From Strix aluco (lineage: Eukaryota > Chordata > Aves > Strigiformes > Strigidae): DNA of 64,000 nucleotides. The position numbers and the translations under genes are program-made. The notes beneath the pieces are model-generated. The model saw only the letters and a list, made by a program, of their open reading frames with translations, ran no database searches and was not told where the DNA came from. Position 1 is the stretch's first letter, and every line of letters starts with the position of its first letter. The stretch spans positions 96,762,154 through 96,826,153 of the forward strand of contig NC_133971.1 in assembly GCF_031877795.1 (NCBI RefSeq). Reading direction: 5' to 3'. Shown one piece after another: positions 1-10,700 of the stretch.

Positions 1-1597
1 CCAAAGTTTGTAGTGTGTCTTGTGCTGTGGCTTTTAATATCTCGTGTTTCCATGTATTATCTTCTTGCCACGTTATAGCTGCTGTCTGAGATTTCTTTCC
101 TGCATCTGTATAAACTGTGATGGCATTCGGAATCGGCGCCTGTTGTCTTTTTGGCTGTTCAATCCAATGTAATTGTCCTAACCATCTCAAAGGTTCCATA
201 GATAATTGATCAGTTGACAACATCATTGGCCCATTTAACATTGCTTCCTGCAATGCTGTGCTATTTGCCAGGTACCACTGCATGGTTTCCTTCTGCATTG
301 GACAGTATATGAATTGAGGTTCTCTTCCACTTATTTGAATAACTCGCACACGACCTTTCTTTACTAAATTTGCTAGTGCCTCAATTTTTTGAAGTAAAGA
401 TTTTGATTGTTGTAATGCTGGCGTGATCCATTCTAGCACCCATGTCTCCCCCGTTTTCTTTTTAGACTGCGTGATAGCTCCGAGCAAATGCTGTGAACCC
501 ATCCACACAAGTATGTCCAGGGGGAGCTCAGCGTCTCTCCGACGCACTTGTCCAGAAGTAATACGATCCATAATCTGTTGTAGCACTCGTCTCTGGTCTG
601 CTGATAAAGACACCACCTGTGCAGGGTCATTTCCTTTTAACAGTGGTCGTAATTGCTGTAAAAGTTCGTTTGGGATGCCCACTATAGGTTTTAGCCATTG
701 TAAATCTCCTAATAGCTTCTGAGCATCATGCAGTGTTGAGATTTCAGGCTTAATTGTCAATTTTTGTGGTGTTACTATTTGTTTCATCAAAGACAATCCC
801 AAATACTTCCATGGAGCTGTTTTTTGTATCTTTTCTGGTGCAATTACCAATCTTTGCTTTGCGAGGGTGTTTACAATTTCTTTTATCTGTGTTTCTGTAA
901 ATGGTTCTTTCTGTGCAAATAATATATCATCCATATAGTGATAAATTATAACATTAGTCCATTTTTGACGTAATGGCTGTAAGGCTGCATCTACAAAAAT
1001 CTGACATAAAGTTGGACTATTTCTCATTCCTTGTGGTAAAACTGTCCATTCAAACCGTTGATCTGGCCCTTCTCTATTTATTGTTGGTAAAGTGAAAGCA
1101 AATCGGCGCATGTCCTTTTCATGAAGCGGAATCGTAAAGAAACAATCTTTTAAGTCCACAATCAATATAGGCCATTCATAAGGTAACATAGCTGGATTCG
1201 GCATACCTGGTTGTAAAGCCCCCATTGGTTCCATTTGTTTGTTTACTTCCCTAAGGTCATGCAAAAGTCGATATTTGCCTGATTTCTTTTTTATGACAAA
1301 TATCGGAGTATTCCAAGGACTAGTAGATAATCTTAAATGTCCTTGCTGATATTGTTCTTGTACTAGCAAGTGTGCTTGCTCAAGACTTTCCTTTTTTAGT
1401 GGCCACTGCTTTACCCATATTGGATCGTCAGATGTCCAAGTTATAGGGATCGGGAAAGTCCAAGCAATGGCCATTAGAATAAATGGTGATCGTTTGTCAA
1501 AACTATTCCCATTTGTGCTAACACATCTCTTCCAATTAAACAGTTTACCCCTGGAGGTAATTGCACTACAGCAAGCACCGCTGTGACTGTTTGTCCT
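1..1597 (-). CDS. pol: ERV pol, reverse transcriptase and start of RNase H (partial, runs off the left edge)
   Basis: Open on the minus strand from just after a stop at 1598-1600 to the window edge, with no internal stop seen. It lies in the -1 frame relative to the protease ORF and overlaps its end (1474-1597), as expected for Pol made by frameshifting. Reverse transcriptase is shown by an LPQG motif near 1030-1040 and the catalytic YMDD box at 926-937, with the usual finger and palm segments upstream. The connection region follows, and an RNase H start with an Asp-Ala-Gly motif lies around 80-125. RNase H is mostly, and integrase entirely, outside the window. No canonical XXXYYYZ heptamer was found in the pro-pol overlap, so the pro-to-pol shift site is unclear. 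The long open frame implies a fairly recent insertion. Confidence 0.88.
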
Positions 1598-2286
1598 TCA
1601 ATTGTTAATTGTAGGGGCGGCGTTCGATTAGCTAAAGTTAAACCACCCACGCCAGTAATGGTGGTGGTATGCTCTTGTAACGGCCAGCCTTGTGGCCAAG
1701 AAGAAGGCGACAGTATGCTGGAATCTGCGCCTGTGTCTAACAACCCTTCCACAGTTATTGTGTTACCTTGAAATGACAGATGAACAGTCTTCCTGGGTCT
1801 CGTACTCAGATTCAGTGTTAGCAGGGTCAGGCTTCCTGTAGATCCGAAGCCTTTGTTTCCGCGACTCTTCTCAGTCACTGGTCGTATTGTTTGAGTCACT
1901 TGTGGCAGAGGTACCAGCTGTGCAATCCGTTGTCCCCATGCAATCTTTACTGGTGGATTCAGTGTATATGCCATAATATAGATTTCACCTTCATAATCTG
2001 CATCAATAACTCCCGGTAAAACAAATAGTCCACATTGTGATGCTGATGATCTTCCTAATAATAAAGCTCCCATGGCTCTCCCATTAATAATGATAGGTCC
2101 TCGTACATTCGTAGATATTGTTTGAGGATTATTTGTTAACAGGATAACATCTACTGCTGCTGCCAGGTCCAACCCGAGACTTCCCCGGGTGGCGGGTTGA
2201 AGGACTGCGCTGCGGCTGCAATTTTCGTCGTTGCGCGGCGGCCGGCGAACGCGCTCCGTGTGGAGTTTCCCGACCGTCTGCGGCAA
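1474..2286 (-). CDS. pro: ERV dUTPase-protease (pro) ORF
   Basis: A 270-codon open frame in the -1 register to gag, so probably translated by frameshifting near 2265-2271 rather than from its own start. The N-terminal half is a dUTPase with all five conserved motifs in order: GLDLAAA, the GRSS motif, GVIDADYEGEI, GQRIAQL and the Gly-rich RGNKGFGSTG. The C-terminal half is a retroviral aspartic protease with the LLDTGADSS active site, a GVGG flap-like segment and the GRDVL motif near the end. A dUTPase in the pro frame is typical of betaretroviruses and absent from alpharetroviruses. No stop or frameshift is seen. The ORF ends at a TAA at 1474-1476, inside the start of the pol frame. Confidence 0.9.
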   Translation of the reverse strand: MPQTVGKLHTERVRRPPRNDENCSRSAVLQPATRGSLGLDLAAAVDVILLTNNPQTISTNVRGPIIINGRAMGALLLGRSSASQCGLFVLPGVIDADYEGEIYIMAYTLNPPVKIAWGQRIAQLVPLPQVTQTIRPVTEKSRGNKGFGSTGSLTLLTLNLSTRPRKTVHLSFQGNTITVEGLLDTGADSSILSPSSWPQGWPLQEHTTTITGVGGLTLANRTPPLQLTIEGQTVTAVLAVVQLPPGVNCLIGRDVLAQMGIVLTNDHHLF

Positions 2287-3848
2287 GCCCCCTCATTATG
2301 GGAGTTGGATCGACAAGTTTGACACCATACATTTCTGGCTGTACAACTCTTTCGTACATGCCCTGGAGCTCCGCATCGGTAACACCGCAGCTGCCCCTTT
2401 TGAGGTGTTTGCACTTTAACTGCTGTTGCTGCTGAAGTCTGGAGAGGCGCAAGGGCTGCCATAACCTGACTTTGAGTAGCCTGAGCCTGTTCTTTCATTC
2501 CTTCCCCTAATTTCTTTATTGCCTCTACAAGAAAAGCCTGAGGTCCAGTGGGTATTGATGACGCTTTTTCAAGTGCCTCCTCTACAGTCCAATTTGCCCT
2601 TAATGTATTCAATAAACTCTTTGTAGCAGGATTGCCATTTTGTGAAATACATTGTTTTAAGAGAGCACCCTGCATGAAATTAGGTACTCTTGCTTTTTCA
2701 ATTGCATTTACCAACTTATCTACAAAACTGCCCAAAGTTTCTTCTCTCCCTTGCTTAATTCCCATATACATTGGAACTCCGCCTGGCTCTTTCACTTGCT
2801 CTATGGCTTCTCTCACTAACCTCATTGCCTCTCTCACCTTATCCGGACCAAGCAGTGCTTGAACTTCTACTCTAGCATAAGGTCCTAACCCCATTAATTC
2901 ATCCATTGTAATCCCTTGTAATGGATCTCCTGCTTGCCGCTGTACCGCTATCGATTCTAACACTCTCGCTTGCCAATGCGCATTAAACAACAACCACTGA
3001 CTAGGAGAGAAAATTAACTTTGCTATACCCCGACAATCTGCAGGCAAAAGAAGTTGAGTGCTCCAGAGATAATCTAACATTTGACGAGTCGGTTCACCAG
3101 TAACACCATAAGAACTCACTGTAGAGCGCAATTGTGATAAAAGCTTCCAATCTAATGCCGTAACAGTAGCATTTATTCCACCAGCTGGGTTCGGCTGAAA
3201 CTGAACTGGAAAAGCCATTGCTGTCGCCATCTGAGTCATCTCCTCATCCCCTTTTTCTAACCCCTCTCGTGCCAATGCATTCCAAGCCCGACACCTTTCT
3301 TTAGCGATCTCTATCCCCAGCCCATCTTCTGAGCCAGGAGTAGAATTCTCGCTTTCCGGCGTCACAGTGTGGCTGGATGCGTCAGGGCTACTCAGGGCAG
3401 AAGCGGGGGGAGCGGTAGGGAGAACTCGTTCTGAGCTTTCCTGTCCCGTCTCTTCGGAACGTAAAGGTGGTAAAACAAGCTCACGAAACGTAGGCGGTAA
3501 TGGCCACCTAGTTTCCTCCTCCCCATATCTGGTGTTTTTCTCTTTTGCCGCAACTGCGCCCTGTGCAGCTCTTTTTTCCGCCTGATATCTGAGCAATTCA
3601 TTATGAACCATCCTCCATAACTTTCCCAACTTTTTTGCTGTCTTATCATCATTCAATGTTAATTCCCATAATTTATCTCCAAATTTTCACCATTCCGATA
3701 ACTCATGAACTGTATGTGGATTAATAAAACAACCTTGCTCTACCCCATAAGCTAAAAGCCCCTGAAGATCCTTTTTTACATCTATTCCCTCAACCCGGCG
3801 TTGTGTCAGCCAGGATGCAAATAAATCATATGCTGCTTGCCTGTCCAT
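2151..3848 (-). pseudogene. gag: ERV gag, interrupted by one in-frame stop
   Basis: One reading frame covers the gene, but a TGA at 3687-3689 separates a short matrix-like N-terminal part from the rest (3686-2151). The start is placed at the ATG at 3846-3848; the frame reaches 3908 without another ATG. Visible parts are an N-terminal matrix-like region, a Pro- and Ser-rich stretch with a PTAP late-domain motif, a capsid containing a major-homology-region motif (QGREE followed by a Phe-Val segment), and two CCHC zinc knuckles (C-X2-C-X4-H-X4-C) about 45-75 codons before the end. The frameshift heptamer follows the knuckles. As it stands the frame would yield only a short N-terminal fragment unless translation restarts downstream. 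A sequencing error or readthrough cannot be excluded. Confidence 0.88.
2265..2271 (-). promoter_or_regulatory. gag-pro -1 ribosomal frameshift heptamer GGGAAAC
   Basis: The minus strand reads GGGAAAC with GGA and AAC as the zero-frame gag codons, which is the X XXY YYZ arrangement. It lies just after the second zinc knuckle and within the 2151-2286 overlap of gag with pro, and pro is in exactly the -1 register. The same heptamer is known at the gag-pro junction of type D betaretroviruses. The next 40 bases on the minus strand are very GC-rich, so a stimulatory stem or pseudoknot is plausible but not modelled. Confidence 0.85.
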
Positions 3849-4065
3849 ACCTGAATTTTTCCGTTGCAGCCTTTCCAGGTCTCGGCAGCACGTATCAGCA
3901 GGGTTCACCTCTTATGACACCCAGGGCGCGGGCCTTTTTAGTCGCCTTTCGCCGTCCTCGCTGCTTAAGGACCTGAACAACCTTCTCTGGTCTTTATCCT
4001 TTGTGGTGCCCTATACGTCCTTTGGCACGTATCACGTCGTTAGCAGATCACGTCCTTTGGCACGG
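3849..4065 (-). other. ERV untranslated leader between primer-binding site and gag
   Basis: Non-coding 5' leader of the retrovirus, where the packaging signal and major splice donor would be expected; I did not pin down the donor. It contains a near-perfect direct repeat next to the primer-binding site, listed separately. Confidence 0.7.
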
Positions 4066-4074
4066 ATCACGTCG
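4015..4074 (-). repeat. 25-bp direct repeat in the ERV leader, second copy entering the primer-binding site
   Basis: Copies at 4015-4039 and 4050-4074 differ at one base (4030 versus 4065) and are offset by 35 bp. The second copy includes nine bases of the tRNA-Trp primer-binding site, so a partial primer-binding sequence is also present 35 bp further into the leader. Confidence 0.9.
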
Positions 4075-4083
4075 GGGTCACCA
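4066..4083 (-). other. ERV primer-binding site, tRNA-Trp type
   Basis: The minus strand of these 18 bases reads TGGTGACCCCGACGTGAT, which I recognise as the tRNA-Trp primer-binding site of avian sarcoma-leukosis viruses. It lies two bases inside the LTR edge, whose minus-strand end reads TTCAACA. Confidence 0.88.
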
Positions 4084-4085
4084 TT

Positions 4086-4563
4086 TGTTGAAAGAACGCA
4101 GTGGGAGCCCAGCCATCATTTAATGCACAAAGGCTCAACTTTATTAGTACTCACACTTCTTTTATATCCACAATAATTAGTTCATACATATTGCAAAAAG
4201 CAAGCTCCTTATAGGTTGCTAAGGTTAGATACCAATCTCTCCCCTTATGATTTCTGCAAGGCCTTCTACATAGTCCTGCTTCTGTTCTTTGTTCTTCTTT
4301 GATACTTTTCGGTATTCTCCCATCACGTCGCCGTTGTCAGCAGTTCCTCGGTGCTGTGCCCTTTCTCACGTAGCCAGTTGTTAGCAAACTGCTCCACATC
4401 CCCGTGGGCTCTGGCCTTATATTCAGGACTGTTTGTTTCCCCTTCATCTGTGTGCTGCCCATCTGAGAAGAAAGGTATTTGGGTAGAGGAGAATCTTATG
4501 AGGTTCTCTGCCTTCCTAGAAAGAAGTCATGCCTTACCCAGAAGGTCAAAACAGTAAACTACA
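4086..4563 (-). repeat. ERV 5' LTR (outer boundary estimated)
   Basis: The inner edge is fixed by the primer-binding site. On the minus strand a TATA box and AATAAA lie within 85 bases of it, giving U3-R-U5 order. The outer edge is placed where the minus strand starts TGTAGT, a common start of avian retroviral LTRs; a shorter LTR ending near 4325 is also possible. The partner LTR needed to settle this is outside the window. The outer 200 bases contain an ORF without ATG (4323-4526, minus). Confidence 0.65.
4140..4167 (-). promoter_or_regulatory. ERV LTR core promoter and poly(A) signal
   Basis: The minus strand has ATATAAAA at 4160-4167 and AATAAA at 4140-4145, about 20 bases downstream. With initiation 25-30 bases after the TATA box, the poly(A) signal falls just before R, the arrangement seen in avian leukosis LTRs. 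Transcription would run away from MALT1 exon 5, antisense to the gene. Confidence 0.7.
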
Positions 4564-7535
4564 AAAGAGTGCATGCGTGCTGGAGGCCTGGACACTTTAG
4601 AAAACCTCGATACTGTGGAATGGAAAGAGGGTTCACTGCACTCTGAGGAAATGGGTCTGAGGGCTGGAATAAGGTCTGGCAGGTACCGAAGTGATAGATC
4701 TCCCTGCCAGTCACTCTTTCAGATCACAGTAGGCTATCACAATCTTAGGTGTGTACCTGTCAGGAAACATAAACTGGTCAAAGCCCAGCACATTCTTTCT
4801 TTGCCAGAACACCTGGGGAAAAGAGAGGGAGGCTAGGGCTCTGTGGATGTGTCTGTGGCAGAACATATGTTTGCTAATGCCATCTTTTCAACTTCATATA
4901 ACCAACCCAAATAATAGTGAAGGCATGCCAACATTTAAAGAAATAAACCTATGAGAGGAAGAAACACATGAGTTAAACTGAGTCTCTTTGGTGTGAGTTG
5001 CATCTTCATGGGTTTTCTAAATGGTCAGTGAACAGTCAAGTGTGTTACCTGCATAAGAAAAGGCGTAGTCATTCCGCTGTGCCACTGTAGGGCCGTAGGA
5101 ACTTGTGGCACTGGCTTGAAGATACCTCAGCTGCAGCGATGGGCTGATCTCCAGCTGCAGCATATGTAATGAAAGTATGGATGTGGAAGAAGCACAAGGA
5201 GGATGAAATAACAGCAGAAAGCAAATAAGAGTAAATAGCTGTCTGCTCAAGAGTGTCCAGCTGGTACTGGGATTTGTTAGTAGAACGTAAAGAAAATCTT
5301 GGAAATTTACTTCTTGGATCTAGTTTGTTAATACTGTGCATTTATTTCCAACTTCCTGAGGTTGCTAGAGTGGTGTCTTTGTTTTCTGGTGTGTATAGGG
5401 TTTTTTGTTGGTTTTTGTTGGGTTTTTTTTCCAGAACAGTCAGTTGCATTAAATAGGCATTGACTCATGCACTGAGTCTACCCTTTATAAACTTTCTAAC
5501 TAAATATCCTGGACTTGCTTGCTATCGGCCCAAAGATGAGTGAGATAGAAGTCAACTGCACTTTCTTCAGACTGTGAAGAGTAGTTATTTTGTCTTATGT
5601 CACGAGTCAAAGGTGTTTTCCACTTGCATCCCACGTAGAACAATTATTCATGTCAGGAAAAGAGAGAACCAATCTTCCAGTAAAAGATCAAAAGCTATTG
5701 CAGTGTCATTTGAAGTGACCTTTTTACATCTTAATCTCAATCATATTCTCAGTCCCTTGTCTAAGCAATGATTTCTTCTGCTTTTCCTTTGCTTCTGCTT
5801 CAAGTTCGATTGAGTTATAAATGTGAAGTTTCAGATCTCGCTGGTTGCATCAGGAAGCTGAGATGAATAACCTTGTAATGACTAAAAAAAAAAAAGTCTG
5901 ACAAAAACAGCAGTATATTGTTTCACACTTGTGGCAGAAGTTTTGGTGGCTGAAGGGCAGTGGGTATCCACAGAATAGTGACTTCCTTTATGTTCCATGA
6001 CTCTTGACCAACCAGGAACCATAACAGAAGTGCATTTTAGTGTGTTTAGGTCTTGGTGAAGGGTAAAAGGTTGAGGGGCAGAATGGATTGCTCCTTCCTG
6101 TAACTTTCCCTCTTAGGGTCCTTACAAAGAAACCTAAAAGGGGTGTGTGGTGTATGCACTGAATGAACCCTCCACCTCCTCTAACGTTTGGCCTGGGATT
6201 ACTGGTGTTTCAGTTGAACTAGATGACACTGACAGTACCATTTCTGCAAATGTTGACTAGGTATGAAATCTTCCATTTCAACTGCTGTCTTTTTTTGTTT
6301 TCTTTTCCTTTACCAGCTCCCTTGGTTGCTTTCTTTTTTCAGATATTTCCTGCTTCGTCTCTTTTCATTGCTTTCTGTTTGATGAGAGCTCAACCATCCT
6401 CCACTCTGTAAAAGCTGTCTTTCATAGCTGTCTTGTGAGCTTGTGATCAGTGAGGCAGCCAGGCACAATTTCAGAAGATACTGGTACAGGCTTATTAGTG
6501 TATTCTGTGAGCGGTACAACAGGGTGCACTGGCAAGGGCCTGGAAATGAGATGGCAGGTCAGGGGTCCCACTGGAGAGAGGAACCATCTTACCTTTCAAT
6601 CTCATGTTCTCTTTCACTATCTGCAACTTTTGTGTTCCTTGTCTTAAAGACTAAGCCTGTTTAATTGGACTACAGCAGCAGCTCCTTTCCATCTTACTCT
6701 TAGTCTAAGAGTGTGTATGGTGCCTACGAGTGACCTGCCAGCAGAGATGAAAGGTCACTGGTGTGGCCTTTACTGGTAGGTCTGGGCTTGCGGTAGTGTG
6801 TGTCAGTTCATCAAACTGCTCAGTACGCAGAGGTCAGAAACCTTGCCAGTGGAGCACTCGTGTGTGTGCATGTAGTAGATGTTTCAAAAATGAATTCCAA
6901 CACTTTGTTTCAATATATTTTATCGTATGTAGAAACTTACATTACATCAGCTGGACAAGTCTTTACTGCATTTAGGGTTTTCTGAATAGGTCTCTTTCCC
7001 AAAAACATTTCTATGTGTCAGTGGCTGATGCTTCTTAAGCATTTTTAGCTTTGGGCTTTTTTTAGTATATTTACTGTAAGGTTTGATGCTCAGTTTAGAA
7101 TGAGAGCAATGAGGATATGCTAAAACTAAGATTCTAAGTTTTAAATTCTTCCTGTGTACACACTTGCACACAAGTTGGATCTTCAGTCCATCCTTCAATA
7201 GCCACCCTTCTTTGTACTTGCTCATTTCTCTGGAGCCTTTATAATCCTACAGGTAGGAATAAATAATGCAAAGAGGGCTTTGCTTTGTTTTTCTTTGTTG
7301 TTACTTCGGGGGTATATTTAATGTGCATTCCTTTTTACTTTTCAACCAAAGAACTGGAAAGCTGTTGCTAGCATGGTCTTAAAGGACAAATAACTTAATG
7401 TCATTGCTATTAAAACAGTCTGTTGTAGTTACAGGAAGATGTAGCCATATGTTGTCAATTCTTACTAGTCTATATGCAGTTAGATTGTCTCACCCTTCCT
7501 TTTTTTTTTCTTCACCCTTTTGTTTTTTTTTTAAG
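4564..7535 (+). other. MALT1 intron 4, 3' part
   Basis: Host intron between the retrovirus and exon 5. AT-rich, with T-runs near 5408-5432 and a strong polypyrimidine tract at 7499-7532 before the acceptor. I searched it for MALT1 exon 3-4 (first Ig domain) coding sequence and saw none. Confidence 0.7.
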
Positions 7536-7714
7536 GGAGCTTCGCTGGTTTGCCTGAAAACAAGTTGCGCATTTGTGTTCAGCCTCAGCCACAAAACCTG
7601 ACAGTGGGGGATGCTTTGGTACTAGAATGTGGAGCTGTTGGAAACCCAGTTCCTCATTACCAGTGGTTCAGAAATGGATTTCCCTTGGCAAATGGGAGCA
7701 AAAATATCTACATG
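7536..7714 (+). CDS. MALT1: MALT1 exon 5, first half of Ig2
   Basis: Begins after a T-rich acceptor ending AAG and ends ATG|gtaagt. It enters with two bases of a split codon and leaves in phase 0. It encodes the start of the second Ig-like domain: LPENKLRICV is followed by the first Ig Cys (LVLECGAVG) and the core Trp (HYQWFRNG). This domain helps BCL10 binding and filament assembly. Confidence 0.95.
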
Positions 7715-10700
7715 GTAAGTTACTGCAAAGTGCCAACCTTGGGGGACTAATGTGCAACCACCTTTAATTTAACACATAAAGCTTCCTTGAGGAAAATAAC
7801 TTCTTCACAGCCTTGATAACCCCTTATGGAAGTGCTCCCTCTAAGTTGTTCTCCTGTTGTGTTACTCGCTTGCCCATACTGTTCTGAGACTCCCAGGTGC
7901 ATAATTTTAATCCTGAACATGTTTCAGGTGGTAGTCACGGGAGGTAAAGCTGTAGTATATTTTGGATTGGTGTGACACATTGACATAACAAAGATTAAGT
8001 ATCAGTAAAAGTGATGGTTTCTCTATCTTGCACTGCAAAGCGCTCTGATTTGTGCAAGCTGTTGCATTCACTGCTTAATGCACCTTGAGCCTGCGAGGTG
8101 GATTTGCATTCTTCAATTCTTGAAAGCGTTTCTAGAACACACGTGCTGTCCAGCTTACTGAAGAATGAGAGTATCAGCAGCTTTTGGGTTTGTTTAGGCT
8201 TTGCTTTTAGTTTTTACTCTTTCTTGTGTGTGGGCTTAAATGAAACTGATAGAAGTATTGTGTTGGGGTCTGGGGGATGACGGTGATGATGCTTGTGTAG
8301 GTAACCTATGTGGATGTGGAACATCAAGGAACATACTGGTGTCACGTGTTCAATGACTGGGAAGATCAAGACAGCAAGAAGATAGAAGTCGTTATAGGTA
8401 AGGAGTTTTCCTGTTTGGTACAGGTCAGCTGATTTATCAGTTTCTTCTCTATCATTAGAATTTATTTTTGAAGCTTTCAGTATTAAGCCAAGCATATGCC
8501 TTCTATATATTTAGTTTATTCATGTGTTAAAATAATTGTGCTCGCTTGCAGCAAATGGAATTTTAGAGCTTTGTCAGTTATAAAGTGCTTTGGGTTTTTA
8601 TGGTAACCAGCATAGAAATGCTACCACTTTTTGGCATTGCTAACATATACACGGCTTGTCAGCAGGTTGCAAGCTGATTTCTTTGGTTTTTGACAAATAA
8701 AAACCAGTTTAACCCTTGTTGGTGGTATGAACTGTGTTACACTGAGTCCTTCAGCAATCGGGACAGGTGGGATTATTCATAACAAGGAGAATAAATTAAT
8801 ATAACAGTTTAGTGTGTGTGCATGTATTTGCAGTAGACTAAAGAGGAGAAGATCTGTTTGTGTAGCTTCCAGATCGATCTGGGAATACTATTGTGTAATT
8901 CATATAAAAAATTCTTTCCTATCCTAAGAAATATTCTAGTTTAGTACTCCTGAGTTTTAGTAATAATTACTATACAGTGCTGTGGTCAGTGCTGATTTAT
9001 ACTGCTGTAAAATGAGCCAGATTGCTGAGAAGCTTGGAAGTGACCTTTGTCTTCCGCTTTGTGTGCTAACTCTCATAACTGAGAGCAATTGTCTTCCAAT
9101 TTTTTTCCCCCCCTTAAAACACAAGGAAGGAAAGCTATGGCAGTGGAGTGCACAGAAGGTAAAGTAAATCTTTAGTTGTGAATCAATTTTTAAAAATTAA
9201 TGACTGGCATGACGGATTGCTAAGTGTGTTGCTGAAAAGCATGTGTGGGTTAAGAGCTTCAGTCTGTTTTAAAACACCGGTGTGTGGTGCAGCGTTCCTT
9301 CTGCATGTGCTTCTCTATTCTTTGCCATGATACCATGATCTAGAGCACATGGGAGAAAAACTGAGCTGCTTTCTTCTTCTATAGTGTTCAAAGTTGTTTG
9401 ATTTTTGCACTGTTTTTGTGTCCTGTGCTCACAGTTTCTGGTGAAATGTAGAGATCTCGAGATTTCTTTGGCTGAGCTGAGGAGGCAACATCCTTTCAAG
9501 AAAAGCTGCAGGTGTTTAGGAACCTGGGTGACCTTGGAGAGCCGAGTGGAGCTGGTTCCACTGTCAGCCCTGTGTCTGCAGGAGCTGTTTCCAGCAGCCT
9601 TATTAGGACGATTTCTGCTCTCCTTTGCAGTGCTGCAATGAGGAGGAAGAAGTGTATTGTGACCTTTAATGTTGATACCATCCCTTGGTTATTGAGCATC
9701 TCGAAGTCTGTAATATTTACATCATAGGGGATCAAATGTAGAGATGTAAGGCTGCTTACAGCAGTGCCCCACCCCAGCTTACCTACCTACAATAGAAAAA
9801 AAGAAAAGGCATTTGCCAAGACCAATAAATGGTGCTCTACCCTGTTTTTTCACAGAATCATAGAATTTTCTTGGAATTAAACTGCTCTGCATCATTTCTT
9901 GTTCAGAGTTCAACCAGAGCTGATGTTCCCCTTTAGCCCTTTTATTAAAGGCTTAACAATGAGGGGACCGTGTGCTGTCACTCCCTGGAACGTACAAGTG
10001 ACACACGTTTTGGTGCCAGCTGCTTCCATGGCACAGCTGCCAAGACCGATCGGCTCTCTGAGCCTTCATGTCTTTCCTGGGCTGGGGGTGTTTGCATTGC
10101 CTGATGCAGTGCTCTGCAGAAACGGCCTACCTACCTGTAATCCAGCTGCCCTCTGGAGCAGGAGGGGGTCTACCCCCAGCCCGCAGTTTGCTCGGCTGCA
10201 GCACTGTTCTGCTGCTGAGCCACACAAACGCCCACAGCAGCGTCGCCCCGGGGCACTGCACTCTCCCACGTGGGCAGGTGACCCTGCTTTTGTGGCTTCA
10301 CTGTGTGGAGCAGGCCTGCTCTACCAGGCCTCTGGGGCTTCAGATTATTATTTTTCTTTTCCATAGTTTCCAGTATTCTCAGAATAAATAGGTGAAACCT
10401 GCGGTAGCTTTAGAATGTTTGAAAATTGTATCTGAAGTCCTTCTGAATTCACACGGCTTTACGTAGTAAGATCTCTTGCTCAGGATGTTGCTTTTTCAGC
10501 AGTCCTTTGAACATCTGTTTTTCAAATGGGTGATTCTGATATCTGGTTCCTTATTCGTTCAAGCTGCTTGCATGCCTGGGGGATTGAGGCATAGTATGTG
10601 TTTCTCTCTTAGTTTTGAGATCTACTCTGCTATAATGCTGTGTCTAGCATAGCTTAGCATATTGATGTAGGATTTTCTCTTCTTTGCATGTGGAATAAAC

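Larger units (their letters stand above)
1..4563 (-). mobile_element. 5' part of a class II (betaretrovirus-like) endogenous retrovirus
   Basis: Read on the minus strand the order is LTR, tRNA-Trp primer-binding site, leader, gag, dUTPase-protease, pol, and the element leaves the window at its left edge inside pol. The separate protease frame with a dUTPase and the two-knuckle Gag place the coding part with betaretrovirus-like (ERVK-type) elements. The tRNA-Trp primer and the AATAAA placed between the TATA box and the presumed R region resemble avian sarcoma-leukosis viruses. The right boundary near 4563 is an estimate from a TG-start on the minus strand; env, the 3' LTR and the target-site duplication are outside the window. 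By exon numbering it lies antisense within intron 4 of MALT1. Confidence 0.9.

Noticed and set aside
1474..1597. Slippery heptamer for the pro-to-pol frameshift
   Set aside because: The overlap was read in the zero frame and no X XXY YYZ heptamer fits, so none is annotated.
2548..2862. Plus-strand ORF inside the retrovirus
   Set aside because: Shadow of gag on the opposite strand; the same applies to the other plus-strand frames between 423 and 3585.
4564..7535. Possible MALT1 exons 1-4 (death domain, first Ig domain)
   Set aside because: No matching coding stretch with splice sites was found; they are placed left of the window.
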